A DNA stretch of 64,000 bases from the NCBI GenBank assembly GCA_040384585.1, contig JAZKJD010000015.1, forward strand, positions 69,362 through 133,361, in the 5' to 3' direction. Within the stretch, counting starts at the first letter, position 1, and the number at the start of each line of letters is the position of its first letter. This document shows, in pieces, positions 1 through 8,519 of the stretch. Position numbers and translations under genes: made by a program. Origin of the DNA: JAZKJD01 sp040384585. GTDB lineage: Bacteria; Pseudomonadota; Gammaproteobacteria; Diplorickettsiales; Diplorickettsiaceae. Under the pieces are notes generated by a model. It did no database searches. It was not told the DNA's origin and saw only the letters and a program-made list of their open reading frames with translations.

Positions 1-389
1 TCTACTTGCAAGCGCGGCGCAACGATTGGGGTGGTGGCATTACCATTTTTATCAACTTGTAATACAGGCAGATCGCCTAAATGACCCTTTCCATAAGGTC
101 CGAGATGATGATTGGTATGTTGTGGGTCCAAATGATCACCTGCGGCCATGCCGTTAGCTAGGCAAGAAGGATTTTGGTGTATATGGAAACCGTGTGGACC
201 TGGTGGTAAGCCATGTAAATTGGGTGTTAGTAATACACCATTGGGAGTTTGTGTAGCCGTAATGCTGCCAATGGGTTTCCCTAAACCTTGGTTAGCGGTG
301 AGAGTCATAGGAATAGTGATATCGGCGAGAGCGGAAGTACTCACTAAAAAACCAATAGCGCACATACTATATTTTATAAATTTAAACAT
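1..389 (-). CDS. sodC: Cu,Zn superoxide dismutase SodC, 3' end cut by window edge
   Basis: Read on the minus strand from ATG at 389 with an AGAGGG ribosome site just upstream. The protein converts superoxide to peroxide and oxygen in the periplasm. An N-terminal signal peptide of about 22 residues ends in ALA. The family signature GFHIHQNPSC lies at residues 67-76, with the copper-binding HxH pair, and is followed by a His-rich stretch (GDH, HLGPYGKGHLGD) typical of the Cu/Zn site. About 129 residues are present; the C-terminal part with the last metal ligand and disulfide partner lies outside the window. The upstream 395-412 segment is a small inverted repeat that overlaps the ribosome site. 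The identification is secure; a plus-strand open frame over this stretch is only its shadow. Confidence 0.93.
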   Translation of the reverse strand, partial: MFKFIKYSMCAIGFLVSTSALADITIPMTLTANQGLGKPIGSITATQTPNGVLLTPNLHGLPPGPHGFHIHQNPSCLANGMAAGDHLDPQHTNHHLGPYGKGHLGDLPVLQVDKNGNATTPIVAPRLQV

Positions 390-493
390 AGTTATCCCTC
401 TATTTAAAGAGGGAAGTATAGCACTATTAGTAGAATTTATTTGAAAAAAGGGATTTTATTAGGCTCTGTTCATAAAGTCATAAAAGATAGGCA

Positions 494-2308
494 TTAATCC
501 CCGCGTCCTGCGCGTTTACGCTCATGCTCTTTCAAATATTTTTTGCGCAGACGTAAGTGATGAGGCGTGACTTCGAGTAACTCATCGTCACTAAGAAATT
601 CTAACGCTTGTTCTAAGGAGAACAAGATGGGGGGTGTTAAGATAATATTTTCATCAGAGCCAGCTGCACGAATATTCGTTAATTGTTTTCCTTTAACAAT
701 ATTAACGACTAAATCATTATCTCTAGCATGAATACCTACAATCATTCCTTCATAAACATCGGTTTGTGGACCTATTAATAACTTGCCACGTTCTTGTAAA
801 TTAAATAAAGAAAACCCGGTAGATTTACCCACTTGATTGGAAATCATGACACCATTAGCTCGTTTTGCGAGCGCACCTTTTTTGGCAGGACCATAGTGGT
901 CAAAGACGTGGTGCATTAACCCGAGGCCAGAGGTTGCGGTTAAAAATTCTGTACGAAAGCCAATTAAAGCACGGGTAGGAATTTTATAATCAAGACGAAC
1001 ACGACCCTTGCCATCAGAAACCATGTCCAGTAAATCGCCACGGCGACTTCCTAGTTTTTCCATGATGCTGCCTTGGTGTTGTTCTTCAACATCAACCGTT
1101 AAGGTTTCATAGGGCTCTTTTAACTCGCCATCAATTTCTTTTAAAATGACTTCAGGCCGCGAAACCCCTAGCTCATAGCCTTCCCTACGCATGGTTTCGA
1201 TTAAAATCGATAAATGCAATTCACCACGGCCCGATACGCGAAAACGGTTAGGATCCTCTGTATTCTCAACTCTTAAGGCAACGTTATGCAGTAGTTCTTT
1301 ATCAAGGCGCTCCCGTATCTGACGGCTGGTAACAAACTTTCCGTCTTGGCCGGCAAAAGGGGAGTTATTGACCTGAAAGGTCATGCTCATCGTGGGTTCA
1401 TCCACCGTTAGTGGTGGCAGGGCCTCTACTTGATTAGGATCACATAAGGTATCAGAGATGTTTGGTTTATCTATTCCAGTGACGGCGACAATATCACCTG
1501 CTTCCGCTTGTTCAACTTCAATACGTTCTAGACCACGATAGCCCAGTACTTGTAATAGTCGGGCGGGACGTGTTTTGCCTTCGCTGTTTATTAATGTGAC
1601 CGGCATGTTGGTTTTAGCAATACCTCTTTGAATGCGGCCAATACCAATCGTTCCCACATAACTAGAATAATCTAAGGTGCTGATTTGCATTTGGAAAGGA
1701 CCTTTGGGATCGCAATCTGGTGGAGCCACTTTATTAACAATAGTTTCAAAGAGGGGGGTGAGATCCGTACTAGGTTTATTGAGATCTAGCGTGGCATAGC
1801 CTTGTAAAGCAGAGGCATAAACAATAGGGAAGTCCAGTTGTTCTTCGGTCGCTCCTAAACGATCAAAGAGATCGAACACTTGATTGATGACCCAGTTGGG
1901 ACGGGCGCTGTCCCTATCGATTTTATTAACGACTACAATGGGTTTTAAGCCTTTAGCAAAAGCCTTTTGTGTGACAAAACGGGTTTGTGGCATAGGTCCG
2001 TCCACTGCATCGACTAATAAAAGTACCGAATCCACCATTGATAAAATACGCTCGACTTCGCCACCAAAATCCGCATGGCCTGGAGTGTCAACAATATTGA
2101 TACGGTAGCCCTGCCATTCGATAGAGGTGTTCTTAGAAAGAATGGTAATGCCACGCTCACGTTCTAGGTCGTTACTATCCATGACGCGTTCAACTGGCGC
2201 AGCGCGGCTAGAAAGTGTCCCCGACTGTTGTAACAGTTTATCCACCAAGGTGGTTTTTCCATGGTCGACGTGGGCGATGATGGCGATGTTGCGTATGTTT
2301 TTAATCAT
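494..2308 (-). CDS. typA: Ribosome-associated GTPase TypA/BipA
   Basis: A 604-residue translational GTPase of the EF-G superfamily, the usual BipA length. It acts on ribosomes and supports 50S assembly and stress adaptation. G1 motif AHVDHGKTT at residues 12-20, RGIT at 52-55, DTPGHAD at 74-80 and NKID at 128-131 are all intact. The C-terminal half carries the BipA-specific domains and ends in a basic tail (RLRKKYLKEHERKRAGRGD). The start MIKNIRNIAIIAH is the canonical BipA beginning. It is transcribed away from the neighbouring plus-strand gene. No oddity seen. Confidence 0.97.
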   Translation of the reverse strand: MIKNIRNIAIIAHVDHGKTTLVDKLLQQSGTLSSRAAPVERVMDSNDLERERGITILSKNTSIEWQGYRINIVDTPGHADFGGEVERILSMVDSVLLLVDAVDGPMPQTRFVTQKAFAKGLKPIVVVNKIDRDSARPNWVINQVFDLFDRLGATEEQLDFPIVYASALQGYATLDLNKPSTDLTPLFETIVNKVAPPDCDPKGPFQMQISTLDYSSYVGTIGIGRIQRGIAKTNMPVTLINSEGKTRPARLLQVLGYRGLERIEVEQAEAGDIVAVTGIDKPNISDTLCDPNQVEALPPLTVDEPTMSMTFQVNNSPFAGQDGKFVTSRQIRERLDKELLHNVALRVENTEDPNRFRVSGRGELHLSILIETMRREGYELGVSRPEVILKEIDGELKEPYETLTVDVEEQHQGSIMEKLGSRRGDLLDMVSDGKGRVRLDYKIPTRALIGFRTEFLTATSGLGLMHHVFDHYGPAKKGALAKRANGVMISNQVGKSTGFSLFNLQERGKLLIGPQTDVYEGMIVGIHARDNDLVVNIVKGKQLTNIRAAGSDENIILTPPILFSLEQALEFLSDDELLEVTPHHLRLRKKYLKEHERKRAGRGD

Positions 2309-2425
2309 GACTAATGAAGATAGCTTTATACGGTGTTCAAAAAGAGTGCATCATAACGCAAAGCCAGCCATTTCCGCTAGCGTGTTCTACACTTGTTAAG
2401 AGGGTCTTATTTACGGGGATTGTCT

Positions 2426-2995
2426 ATGAGCTCGCTTTTACTACAATCGACGACAGTGGCACAATGGCAGGCTTTGGTCAAGGATGCTGAATCGACTAGC
2501 CATTTGACCTTAGATATAGAGCTGGAAAGTTATCTCGTTTTTTTATTAGGTCGTTTTAATCAAAGGCCAGATATTGCTAACAGCCTATTAGCAACTGAGT
2601 TTTTATCCAGTTTAGAAAAAAGTCCAGGTAAACAGCGTGACTGTTTGCGTGAAGTTGGCGATAAATGCTTGCTATTCGCTGGGTTTTTTCCAGAACAAGC
2701 TGAAAAAAGACAGGTTAAAATTAAATATTTTATTGAATTGGGTCAAACAGCTTATGTGCAGCTGGCAAGTTTATCTAAAACGCAATCGGCTTCACTTTAT
2801 CACGCCTTAAGTTGTGGCTTTATTAGTCTCATGGAGATTTTACATGCAATTCGCGGGTTAAGCGACCCCCTCAACGAACTAACACCCATGCAGGCTATTG
2901 AATTATGGACAGATGTTAAAAGTCAACATGCCCTGACGGTTCTTCGCCGTCGCACTTCTTCCTTAATTATTCGTGAGTCTTCTCGTAAACATTAA
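2426..2995 (+). CDS. Conserved-looking hypothetical protein, 189 aa
   Basis: I do not recognise this protein. The start chosen is ATG 2426 (MSSLLLQ), preceded by ACGGGGAT; an in-frame ATG 33 bases earlier lacks a ribosome site and would lie close to the divergent typA start. It has no signal peptide or membrane helix, is leucine-rich and probably all-helical. The C-terminus is basic (RRRTSSLIIRESSRKH). Base use matches the surrounding housekeeping genes, which suggests a resident gene of the lineage rather than a recent arrival. HflD was considered because it is another all-helical protein of similar size, but the sequence does not match. Confidence 0.75.
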   Translation: MSSLLLQSTTVAQWQALVKDAESTSHLTLDIELESYLVFLLGRFNQRPDIANSLLATEFLSSLEKSPGKQRDCLREVGDKCLLFAGFFPEQAEKRQVKIKYFIELGQTAYVQLASLSKTQSASLYHALSCGFISLMEILHAIRGLSDPLNELTPMQAIELWTDVKSQHALTVLRRRTSSLIIRESSRKH

Positions 2996-3041
2996 ATGTT
3001 ATCATCTGCTATAGAATGTACTATATAAGGAGATAAACATT

Positions 3042-3836
3042 ATGGCGATTATACAAAATCATAGGAAACTCAGAGATTCAATAAATGAGCATCCATGGAT
3101 TGCTAGCGAAGAACGTTCCTTGAGGGAGTCAGCAAATGCTAAAATTTGTTTTAATGGAGTAGCTATTGATAAAATAAGAGTAGGGAAAGATAACAAATTA
3201 ATTTTTGATGTCGTCTTCGATGATATTTCTAAAGCAAATTTACATGAAGAACACAGAATACACTATCGGGAATTTCTAAGACGTTACTTGCATCTAGATG
3301 GTATCCAGCAGATAAGCACAATTCCTGTATTGTCTCAATTGCAGAAGCATGGCTACTTAATACGCGGCTCTAGGGTAACATGTACTACAGATTTTTATTT
3401 AGAAAATAATGATTTTTATATTGAAGAGAAATTTTCTATTGCTCTTGATAGACTTATTTCTAATCCAGATCCAGTTTTACAGGTAGATAAAGATTTGTCG
3501 GGAGTAGAAAAAGAATATGAACGTTTTATCTATGGTAAAACGCAATTTAAAATACAGATGACTAAGCAAAATGAATTACGGGTGTTGCAGCTGATTCTTT
3601 TACAGTCTACGCTGGATTGCCCAGATCCCTCTTTTAAAAAACTTTTAGACGAAAGGAGCTTTTTACAGAAATTAATTGATTTTATAAGGAGAATTTTTAG
3701 GATATCAATATCCACCCCCATCAGAACCTTCAATACCTTCAATTTTTTTAATCTCACTAGCGAACAGGCTCCATTGTCTGGTCAGACAGGGCAGATGGAC
3801 CTATCTACTAGCACGGTAAGCCCTTGCCCAAGCTAA
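3042..3836 (+). CDS. Orphan hypothetical protein, 264 aa
   Basis: Not recognised. It begins at ATG 3042 behind a strong AAGGAGATAAAC ribosome site. The protein is hydrophilic and charged, without signal peptide or membrane helix. The C-terminal 40 residues are rich in Ser, Thr, Pro and Gln and look disordered. It is more AT-rich than the flanking typA and ubi genes. A family A palindromic repeat starts 15 bases after its stop. A strong ribosome site, an accessory composition and no known domain fit a lineage-specific protein, possibly a secreted effector, but nothing in the sequence proves secretion. Confidence 0.65.
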   Translation: MAIIQNHRKLRDSINEHPWIASEERSLRESANAKICFNGVAIDKIRVGKDNKLIFDVVFDDISKANLHEEHRIHYREFLRRYLHLDGIQQISTIPVLSQLQKHGYLIRGSRVTCTTDFYLENNDFYIEEKFSIALDRLISNPDPVLQVDKDLSGVEKEYERFIYGKTQFKIQMTKQNELRVLQLILLQSTLDCPDPSFKKLLDERSFLQKLIDFIRRIFRISISTPIRTFNTFNFFNLTSEQAPLSGQTGQMDLSTSTVSPCPS

Positions 3837-3851
3837 ATCAGATGGTTAAGA

Positions 3852-3977
3852 TATACCCTTCGCCTTTCACGTTGTGGTGTTGTTACACATCGGGGCTTCG
3901 CGTGCTCGTGTATTCCGTATACACTCTGCTCGCTCGCCCTCGTGTGCCTAACCACAACGTGAAATCCTTTGGGTATA
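3852..3977 (-). repeat. Family A palindromic element, copy 1
   Basis: About 126 bp bounded by TATACCC and GGGTATA, with long inverted arms (CGCCTTTCACGTTGTGG against CCACAACGTGAAATCCTTT). Other copies are at 22586-22709 (inside lptA), 25955-26039 (internally deleted) and 57301-57425. Read on the minus strand it encodes the family peptide IPKGFHVV..TRA.E...IHEH, but this copy shifts frame in its last third. It lies between the 264-residue orphan and ubiE. Confidence 0.9.
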
Positions 3978-4057
3978 GACAGGCCCATTGCATAAGGATG
4001 CGTAGTTGAATTAACAAATTTAGATTTCAATCGTGGCGACACTAGCGGCTCATTTTT

Positions 4058-4822
4058 ATGCAAAATTCTGCTTTCCCTGAGGATGTAACAACCGATTTTG
4101 GTTATAAAACCATTCCATACGCCGAAAAAACAGCGCAGGTAGATGCTGTTTTTCATTCCGTTGCTGCGAACTATGATCTCATGAATGATCTTATGTCATG
4201 GGGTATGCATCGCTTATGGAAAAAATTTACCATTGCATTAAGTCAAGTGGGCTTGGGCGATAACGTGTTGGATGTGGCAGGAGGTACGGGTGATTTAACA
4301 AAGGCATTTAGCAAACGCGTCGGTGAAAAGGGAAGGGTAACACTGCTGGATATTAATGCAGCGATGCTACGAATAGGTCGTGATCGTCTTATCGATGCTG
4401 GGCTTATAGACAATAGTCAGGTGCTACAGGCGAATGCAGAAGCCTTACCGTTCCCTGACGATTATTTTGATTGTTTAAGTATTGCTTTTGGTTTGCGGAA
4501 TGTCACACACAAAAAGGCTGCGCTGCAGTCTATGTATCGTGTCCTTAAGCCGGGGGGTCGATTATTAGTATTAGAATTTTCTAAGCCGGTACTAGGTCCT
4601 TTACGAACTTTATATGACCGCTATTCTTTTGACTTTCTTCCTAAATTAGGTCGGTGGATTGCCAATGACGCGGCCAGCTATCAATATTTAGTGGAATCTA
4701 TTCGACGCCATCCTGATCAAGAAAGCTTAAGATCGCTTATTTTGGAAGCAGGATTTGATCAGTGTGACTATTATAATCTGAGTGGTGGTATTGTTGCATT
4801 ACATAGAGCATGGAAATTTTGA
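4058..4822 (+). CDS. ubiE: Ubiquinone/menaquinone C-methyltransferase UbiE
   Basis: A 254-residue SAM-dependent methyltransferase that C-methylates the demethoxy-ubiquinol intermediate (and demethylmenaquinol where present). The SAM motif LDVAGGTGDL is at residues 71-80, and the UbiE/COQ5 signatures YDLMNDLMSWGMHRLWK and LRNVTHK are present. Length is standard. The start is set by homology (MQNSAFPED); no clear ribosome site precedes it. Its TGA overlaps the ATG of ubiJ by one base, so the two are translationally coupled. This is the first gene of ubiE-ubiJ-ubiB-tat, a common gammaproteobacterial order. Confidence 0.97.
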   Translation: MQNSAFPEDVTTDFGYKTIPYAEKTAQVDAVFHSVAANYDLMNDLMSWGMHRLWKKFTIALSQVGLGDNVLDVAGGTGDLTKAFSKRVGEKGRVTLLDINAAMLRIGRDRLIDAGLIDNSQVLQANAEALPFPDDYFDCLSIAFGLRNVTHKKAALQSMYRVLKPGGRLLVLEFSKPVLGPLRTLYDRYSFDFLPKLGRWIANDAASYQYLVESIRRHPDQESLRSLILEAGFDQCDYYNLSGGIVALHRAWKF

Positions 4823-5415
4823 TGCCCACACTGCTAGCTATTCAAGAAATCATTCTTAATCGTTTTTTACAACTCGATCCGGAAGCTGCAAACTATTTAA
4901 ACCAATTATCGGGAAAGGTCATCAAAGTAGAATTGAATTCCTTGACTCATTTTTGGTTATTTGAATCGGACGCTATTTATTTGACAAAGGATTATAATGG
5001 ATTAATTGATTTAGTCATGCGGGGATCAATCTTTGACTTTGTACGATTAGGCTTTATAAAAAAGAATAGCGCATTAACAGCAATTCCCATTCAAGTTTCT
5101 GGAGATATGGAATTTGCTAAGCAGTTTAAGGATTTTTTTGCAAATATAGAAATTGATTGGGAAGAACAATTATCACGGGTAGTGGGTGATACGATAGCTT
5201 ACCCATTGATGCAGTTTTTAAAATTAATGAGCCAATGGGCTAGACAAAGTGTAGTAAACCTTAGTCAAAATATTACGGATTATGTACAAGCAGAGATAGA
5301 TTGTTTGGTGCCAGAAGAGGAATTACAGATCTTTTTTTCAGACGTTGATGATTTACGAGACGATGTAGCGCGATTACAAGCGCGAATAGAACGTTTGCAA
5401 AGGGGAAAGCAATGA
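4822..5415 (+). CDS. ubiJ: Ubiquinone biosynthesis accessory factor UbiJ (SCP2 domain)
   Basis: 197 residues starting MPTLLAIQEIILN. UbiJ binds ubiquinone intermediates in the cytosolic Ubi complex. The SCP2-like lipid-binding domain covers roughly residues 10-105; the C-terminus is a coiled coil (DDLRDDVARLQARIERLQ), as in the family. ATG 4822 overlaps the ubiE stop (TGATG); an in-frame ATG at 4810 inside ubiE is less likely. Its own stop overlaps the ubiB start as ATGA. Gene order strongly supports the assignment, since the sequence itself is poorly conserved in this family. Confidence 0.9.
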   Translation: MPTLLAIQEIILNRFLQLDPEAANYLNQLSGKVIKVELNSLTHFWLFESDAIYLTKDYNGLIDLVMRGSIFDFVRLGFIKKNSALTAIPIQVSGDMEFAKQFKDFFANIEIDWEEQLSRVVGDTIAYPLMQFLKLMSQWARQSVVNLSQNITDYVQAEIDCLVPEEELQIFFSDVDDLRDDVARLQARIERLQRGKQ

Positions 5416-7079
5416 AAGCAATAACCCGTTTACTACGTTTGATCCAGATCAGTTTTACTTTATTCCGTTATGGACTTGATGAATTAGTATTCTCTTTGCA
5501 TTTATTTCGTCCTTTACGCTTCTTTATCTATTTTAATCCTTATCGAATCAGTAATAAAAAAAGGACTGCAGGAGAACGAATTCGCCTGGCATTAGAGGCC
5601 TTAGGTCCGATATTCGTAAAATTTGGTCAGGCATTGTCAACCCGGCGAGATTTTATTCCCGAAGAGATAGCTGACGAATTAGCAAAGCTACAAGATCGTG
5701 TTCCGCCGTTCTCTGGGGATCAGGCAAAGACCATTGTTGAAGCGGCTTTTAAGTTGCCGCTGGCTGAAATATTTGCCGAGTTTGATACTACGCCATTAGC
5801 TTCTGCTTCGGTTGCACAGGTTCATGCCGTCAAGTTATTGACGGGTCAAGAAGCAGTAGCGAAGATATTGCGTCCAGGTATTAATAAACGCATTATTAAA
5901 GATGTCGATTTATTATATGCTATTGCTGATTTAGCGACACGTTATTGGTCAGGTGCTAGACGATTTAGACCCCGGGAAGTTGTTGCAGAGTTTGAGGCTT
6001 GCTTAAATGATGAATTAGATTTATTACGAGAGGCGGCGAGTGCTTCTCAGCTACGGCGTAATTTTTTTAATTCCGATTTACTTTATATTCCTGAAGTTTA
6101 TTGGCAGTATACACATCCTCATATATTAGTAATGGAACGAATTTATGGTATTTCTATCTCAAATATTCCCGAGTTAAAAAAGCAAGGAATTAATTTAAAA
6201 AAATTGGCAAAGCGTGGTGTTGAGATTTTTTTTACGCAAGTATTTCGTGATTGTTTTTTTCATGCGGATATGCACCCTGGTAATATTTTTGTTTCACCGG
6301 AAAAAAAAGATAATCCACAATATCTCGGTGTAGACTTTGGAATTATGGGGAGTTTAAGTCCCGAGGATCAACGTTATCTTGCAGAAAATTTAATGGCGTT
6401 TTTTAAGCGAGATTATCGACGCGTCGCGCAATTACATGTAGAGTCCGGTTGGGTAGCAGTCAATACACGGATTAATGAATTTGAAGCGGCGATACGCACC
6501 GTGTGCGAGCCCATTTTTGAACGACCTCTAAAAGAAATTTCCTTTGGCCAATTACTATTACGCTTATTCCAAACGGCTAGGCGCTTTAATATGGAAGTAC
6601 AACCACAATTGATTTTATTGCAAAAAACACTTTTTAATATTGAAGGGCTAGGGCGCCAATTATATCCCGATTTAGATTTATGGAATACTGCCAAACCCTT
6701 TTTAGAACGTTGGTTGAAAAAACAATTAGGCCCTCGTGCTTTTTTAAGGAAAGTTCGTGAATATGCGCCTTATTGGGCGGAAAAACTACCCGAAATTCCT
6801 GATTTAGTCTATCAAACCTTACTGGATTTTCGTCAGAAAAAAAGGAGGTTACATGTTTATTCAGCTAAGTATAGTAAGCACAAAAAAAGCTATAGACGGA
6901 AAAAAATTTTTTGCTTTATGACTTTAGGCGTTGGAAGCGCTTGTGTTGTTTGGGCGTTGTTGAGTTTAACAGGGAGTGGGTTTCCTAATTTATTATCTGC
7001 TAGAAATTTATTGATATTGGGTTTAATTGGATTAGGGCTATTATTAGCTAGCTTAGTTAACGTAAAAAGATTTGATTAG
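5412..7079 (+). CDS. ubiB: Atypical kinase/ATPase UbiB of ubiquinone synthesis
   Basis: A 555-residue member of the UbiB/ADCK/ABC1 family, needed for ubiquinone synthesis. The KxGQ-type motif KFGQALSTR starts at residue 70, the Ala-rich loop ASASVAQVH is at 130-138, the lysine in AVAKILRPG is near 151, HADMHPGN is near 283 and VDFG near 307. Two C-terminal membrane helices (about 500-550) follow a very basic stretch. The start overlaps ubiJ by 4 bp. The TAG stop at 7077-7079 is the first triplet of a family C repeat fragment (TAGGGTGTG), so the end of the gene was probably set by that element. Confidence 0.96.
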   Translation: MKAITRLLRLIQISFTLFRYGLDELVFSLHLFRPLRFFIYFNPYRISNKKRTAGERIRLALEALGPIFVKFGQALSTRRDFIPEEIADELAKLQDRVPPFSGDQAKTIVEAAFKLPLAEIFAEFDTTPLASASVAQVHAVKLLTGQEAVAKILRPGINKRIIKDVDLLYAIADLATRYWSGARRFRPREVVAEFEACLNDELDLLREAASASQLRRNFFNSDLLYIPEVYWQYTHPHILVMERIYGISISNIPELKKQGINLKKLAKRGVEIFFTQVFRDCFFHADMHPGNIFVSPEKKDNPQYLGVDFGIMGSLSPEDQRYLAENLMAFFKRDYRRVAQLHVESGWVAVNTRINEFEAAIRTVCEPIFERPLKEISFGQLLLRLFQTARRFNMEVQPQLILLQKTLFNIEGLGRQLYPDLDLWNTAKPFLERWLKKQLGPRAFLRKVREYAPYWAEKLPEIPDLVYQTLLDFRQKKRRLHVYSAKYSKHKKSYRRKKIFCFMTLGVGSACVVWALLSLTGSGFPNLLSARNLLILGLIGLGLLLASLVNVKRFD

Positions 7080-7107
7080 GGTGTGTCGTCATTTAGTGAG
7101 GATGGCC
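7077..7107 (+). repeat. Family C element end fragment, supplies ubiB stop
   Basis: TAGGGTGTGTCGTCATTTAG followed by GAGGATGGCC matches the terminus of the full family C elements at 31833-31980 and 27843-27988. Its first three bases are the ubiB stop codon, and it fills the ubiB-tatA junction. Confidence 0.8.
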
Positions 7108-7139
7108 TCGGGACAGGTTATTTTAATAGGGAGTTGTTT

Positions 7140-7340
7140 ATGGGTTTCCATGGAATAAGTATCGGATCGTTGCTCATTATTTTTTTAATCGCGGTACTAT
7201 TATTTGGTACGAAACGTTTACGGGTGATGGCAGAAGACTTGGGAGTTGCATTAAAGAATTTCAATAAGGCATTACATTCTCAAGAAGACACTTCAGAAAA
7301 AGAGACTAAATCTGAAAATCTTAAAAATGATTCTACATAA
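7140..7340 (+). CDS. tatA: Sec-independent translocase subunit TatA
   Basis: 66 residues from ATG 7140, preceded by TAGGGAG; a longer GTG-started frame from 7083 runs only through a repeat fragment and is rejected. TatA forms the pore-like assembly for export of folded proteins. It shows one N-terminal membrane helix (SIGSLLIIFLIAVLLFG), the hinge FGTKRLR, an amphipathic helix (VMAEDLGVALKNFNKAL) and a short charged tail. It follows ubiB as in E. coli, but the expected tatB does not follow; instead about 400 bp of repeat sequence separates it from tatC. Confidence 0.93.
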   Translation: MGFHGISIGSLLIIFLIAVLLFGTKRLRVMAEDLGVALKNFNKALHSQEDTSEKETKSENLKNDST

Positions 7341-7742
7341 ACGCGCTAGGTTCTGTTTCTAAAGTGATGATTGTCGCCATCCGCAAGGCGAAAACAGCGA
7401 AAAAAACGGAGTTTACACGAAGTAAATGAGTATTTTTGAGCTCAGTACGCTACAAAAAAACAGGACTTAACAATTAACTCATTGATAAAAGAAAATATAT
7501 TGGATTTTCATAGGATAAGAAGTGGTTGGCATAGGTCCTGCCAGCGAATGCGCTTTTTTGCTGGCTTACGCCACAAAAAGAAGTCGCATTCACTGTCACC
7601 CATGCCGCTTTTTAATTTTTGTAGCGTGCAAAGATTTTTGGGCTGTTTTTAACGCAGCAAATGGCGACAAGGGGACTTTAGAGAAGAACCTAAATGTCTT
7701 AGCTCATGTTTATAGGAAATAACAAGCGAGCGAAAAAAGCAG
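7341..7742. other. Gene-free tatA-tatC interval filled with repeats
   Basis: About 400 bp without a credible gene. It contains a TAGGTTCTGTTTCTAAAGTG stretch resembling a sequence at 16800 and a full family E palindromic element (7437-7633). Open frames here are repeat-derived. No tatB-like membrane helix was found in any frame. Confidence 0.7.
7437..7633 (-). repeat. Family E palindromic element
   Basis: About 197 bp, an inverted near-copy of 45677-45872. It is bounded by GAGCTCAGTACGCTACAAAA and TTTTTGTAGCGTGCAAAG, with an internal hairpin around TTGCTGGCTTACGCCACAAA and the paired words GGCATAGGTCCTGCCAGCGA and CACTGTCACCCATGCC. Shorter relatives are at 43951-44079 and 21285-21436. Confidence 0.85.
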
Positions 7743-8519
7743 ATGAAATCTATAGGGAAAAATAAACAGCCTATTGAATTTAACCATTCTTTGTTTCCTT
7801 TTTTGTTAGAGTTAAGATCGCGTTTACTCTACTGCATAGCCCTATTTGTAGGTATTTTATGTCTATTATTACCTTTTTCAGCATGTTTATATCAGCATTT
7901 TTCTCAGCCTTTGTTGAATCAACTACCGTCAGGTAGTCAATTAATATCCACTACACTAACGGCGCCTTTGTTTATTCCGATAAAATTTTCGATGATTTTG
8001 ACTATTTTTATTATTATGCCTTTTATACTTTACCAGTTTTGGTTATTTACTTCCCCTGCTTTGTATTTAAAGGAGCAACGGTTATTATGGCTAGTTTTAA
8101 CGTTAAGTAGTGGTTTATTTTACAGCGGTGTCGTATTTGCTTATCGATTTATCTTGCCATTTTTAATTGGTTTTTTTATTAGAACATCACCTGATTATAT
8201 CCATATTTTACCAGACGTAAGCGATTACCTAGAACTAGCGCTACAACTACTATTTGGATTCGGTTTGATTTTCGAAGCCCCTCTTTTGATTATTGTCGCT
8301 GTTGTTTCGGGATTTTTAGCCTTAAAAACCTTAGTAAATTGGCGACCTTATTTTATAGTATTATCCTTCATCGTGGCTATGCTTTTGACGCCGCCCGATG
8401 TAGTATCACAAATCTTATTAGCATTTCCCTTATGCTTATTATTTGAAATAGGTTTGTTTATTTGTCGATTTATTCCAAAGAGTCGTCATGCAGAAAACTT
8501 ACAAGAAAAAGAAAAATAA
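7743..8519 (+). CDS. tatC: Sec-independent translocase subunit TatC
   Basis: 258 residues with six predicted membrane helices. TatC recognises the twin-arginine signal peptide. The N-terminal LLELRSRLLYCIALFV is the typical HLxELRxRL region (here PFLLELRSRL), and FILYQFWLFTSPALYLKEQR matches the conserved cytoplasmic loop; FIVAMLLTPPDVVSQ is the family signature near the C-terminus. Length is normal. It lies 400 bp from tatA and overlaps the following receiver gene by 32 bp. Confidence 0.95.
   Translation: MKSIGKNKQPIEFNHSLFPFLLELRSRLLYCIALFVGILCLLLPFSACLYQHFSQPLLNQLPSGSQLISTTLTAPLFIPIKFSMILTIFIIMPFILYQFWLFTSPALYLKEQRLLWLVLTLSSGLFYSGVVFAYRFILPFLIGFFIRTSPDYIHILPDVSDYLELALQLLFGFGLIFEAPLLIIVAVVSGFLALKTLVNWRPYFIVLSFIVAMLLTPPDVVSQILLAFPLCLLFEIGLFICRFIPKSRHAENLQEKEK

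Noticed and set aside
148..444. Plus-strand open frame of 98 codons
   Set aside because: It is the antisense shadow of sodC, whose signature motif is read on the minus strand.
461..493. Insertion-sequence end (AGGCTCTGTTCATAAAGTCA) near typA
   Set aside because: It resembles a word at 7350 but no paired terminal repeat or transposase is present.
2426..2995. HflD
   Set aside because: Size and helical nature are similar but the sequence does not match HflD, and mnmA and purB are not adjacent.
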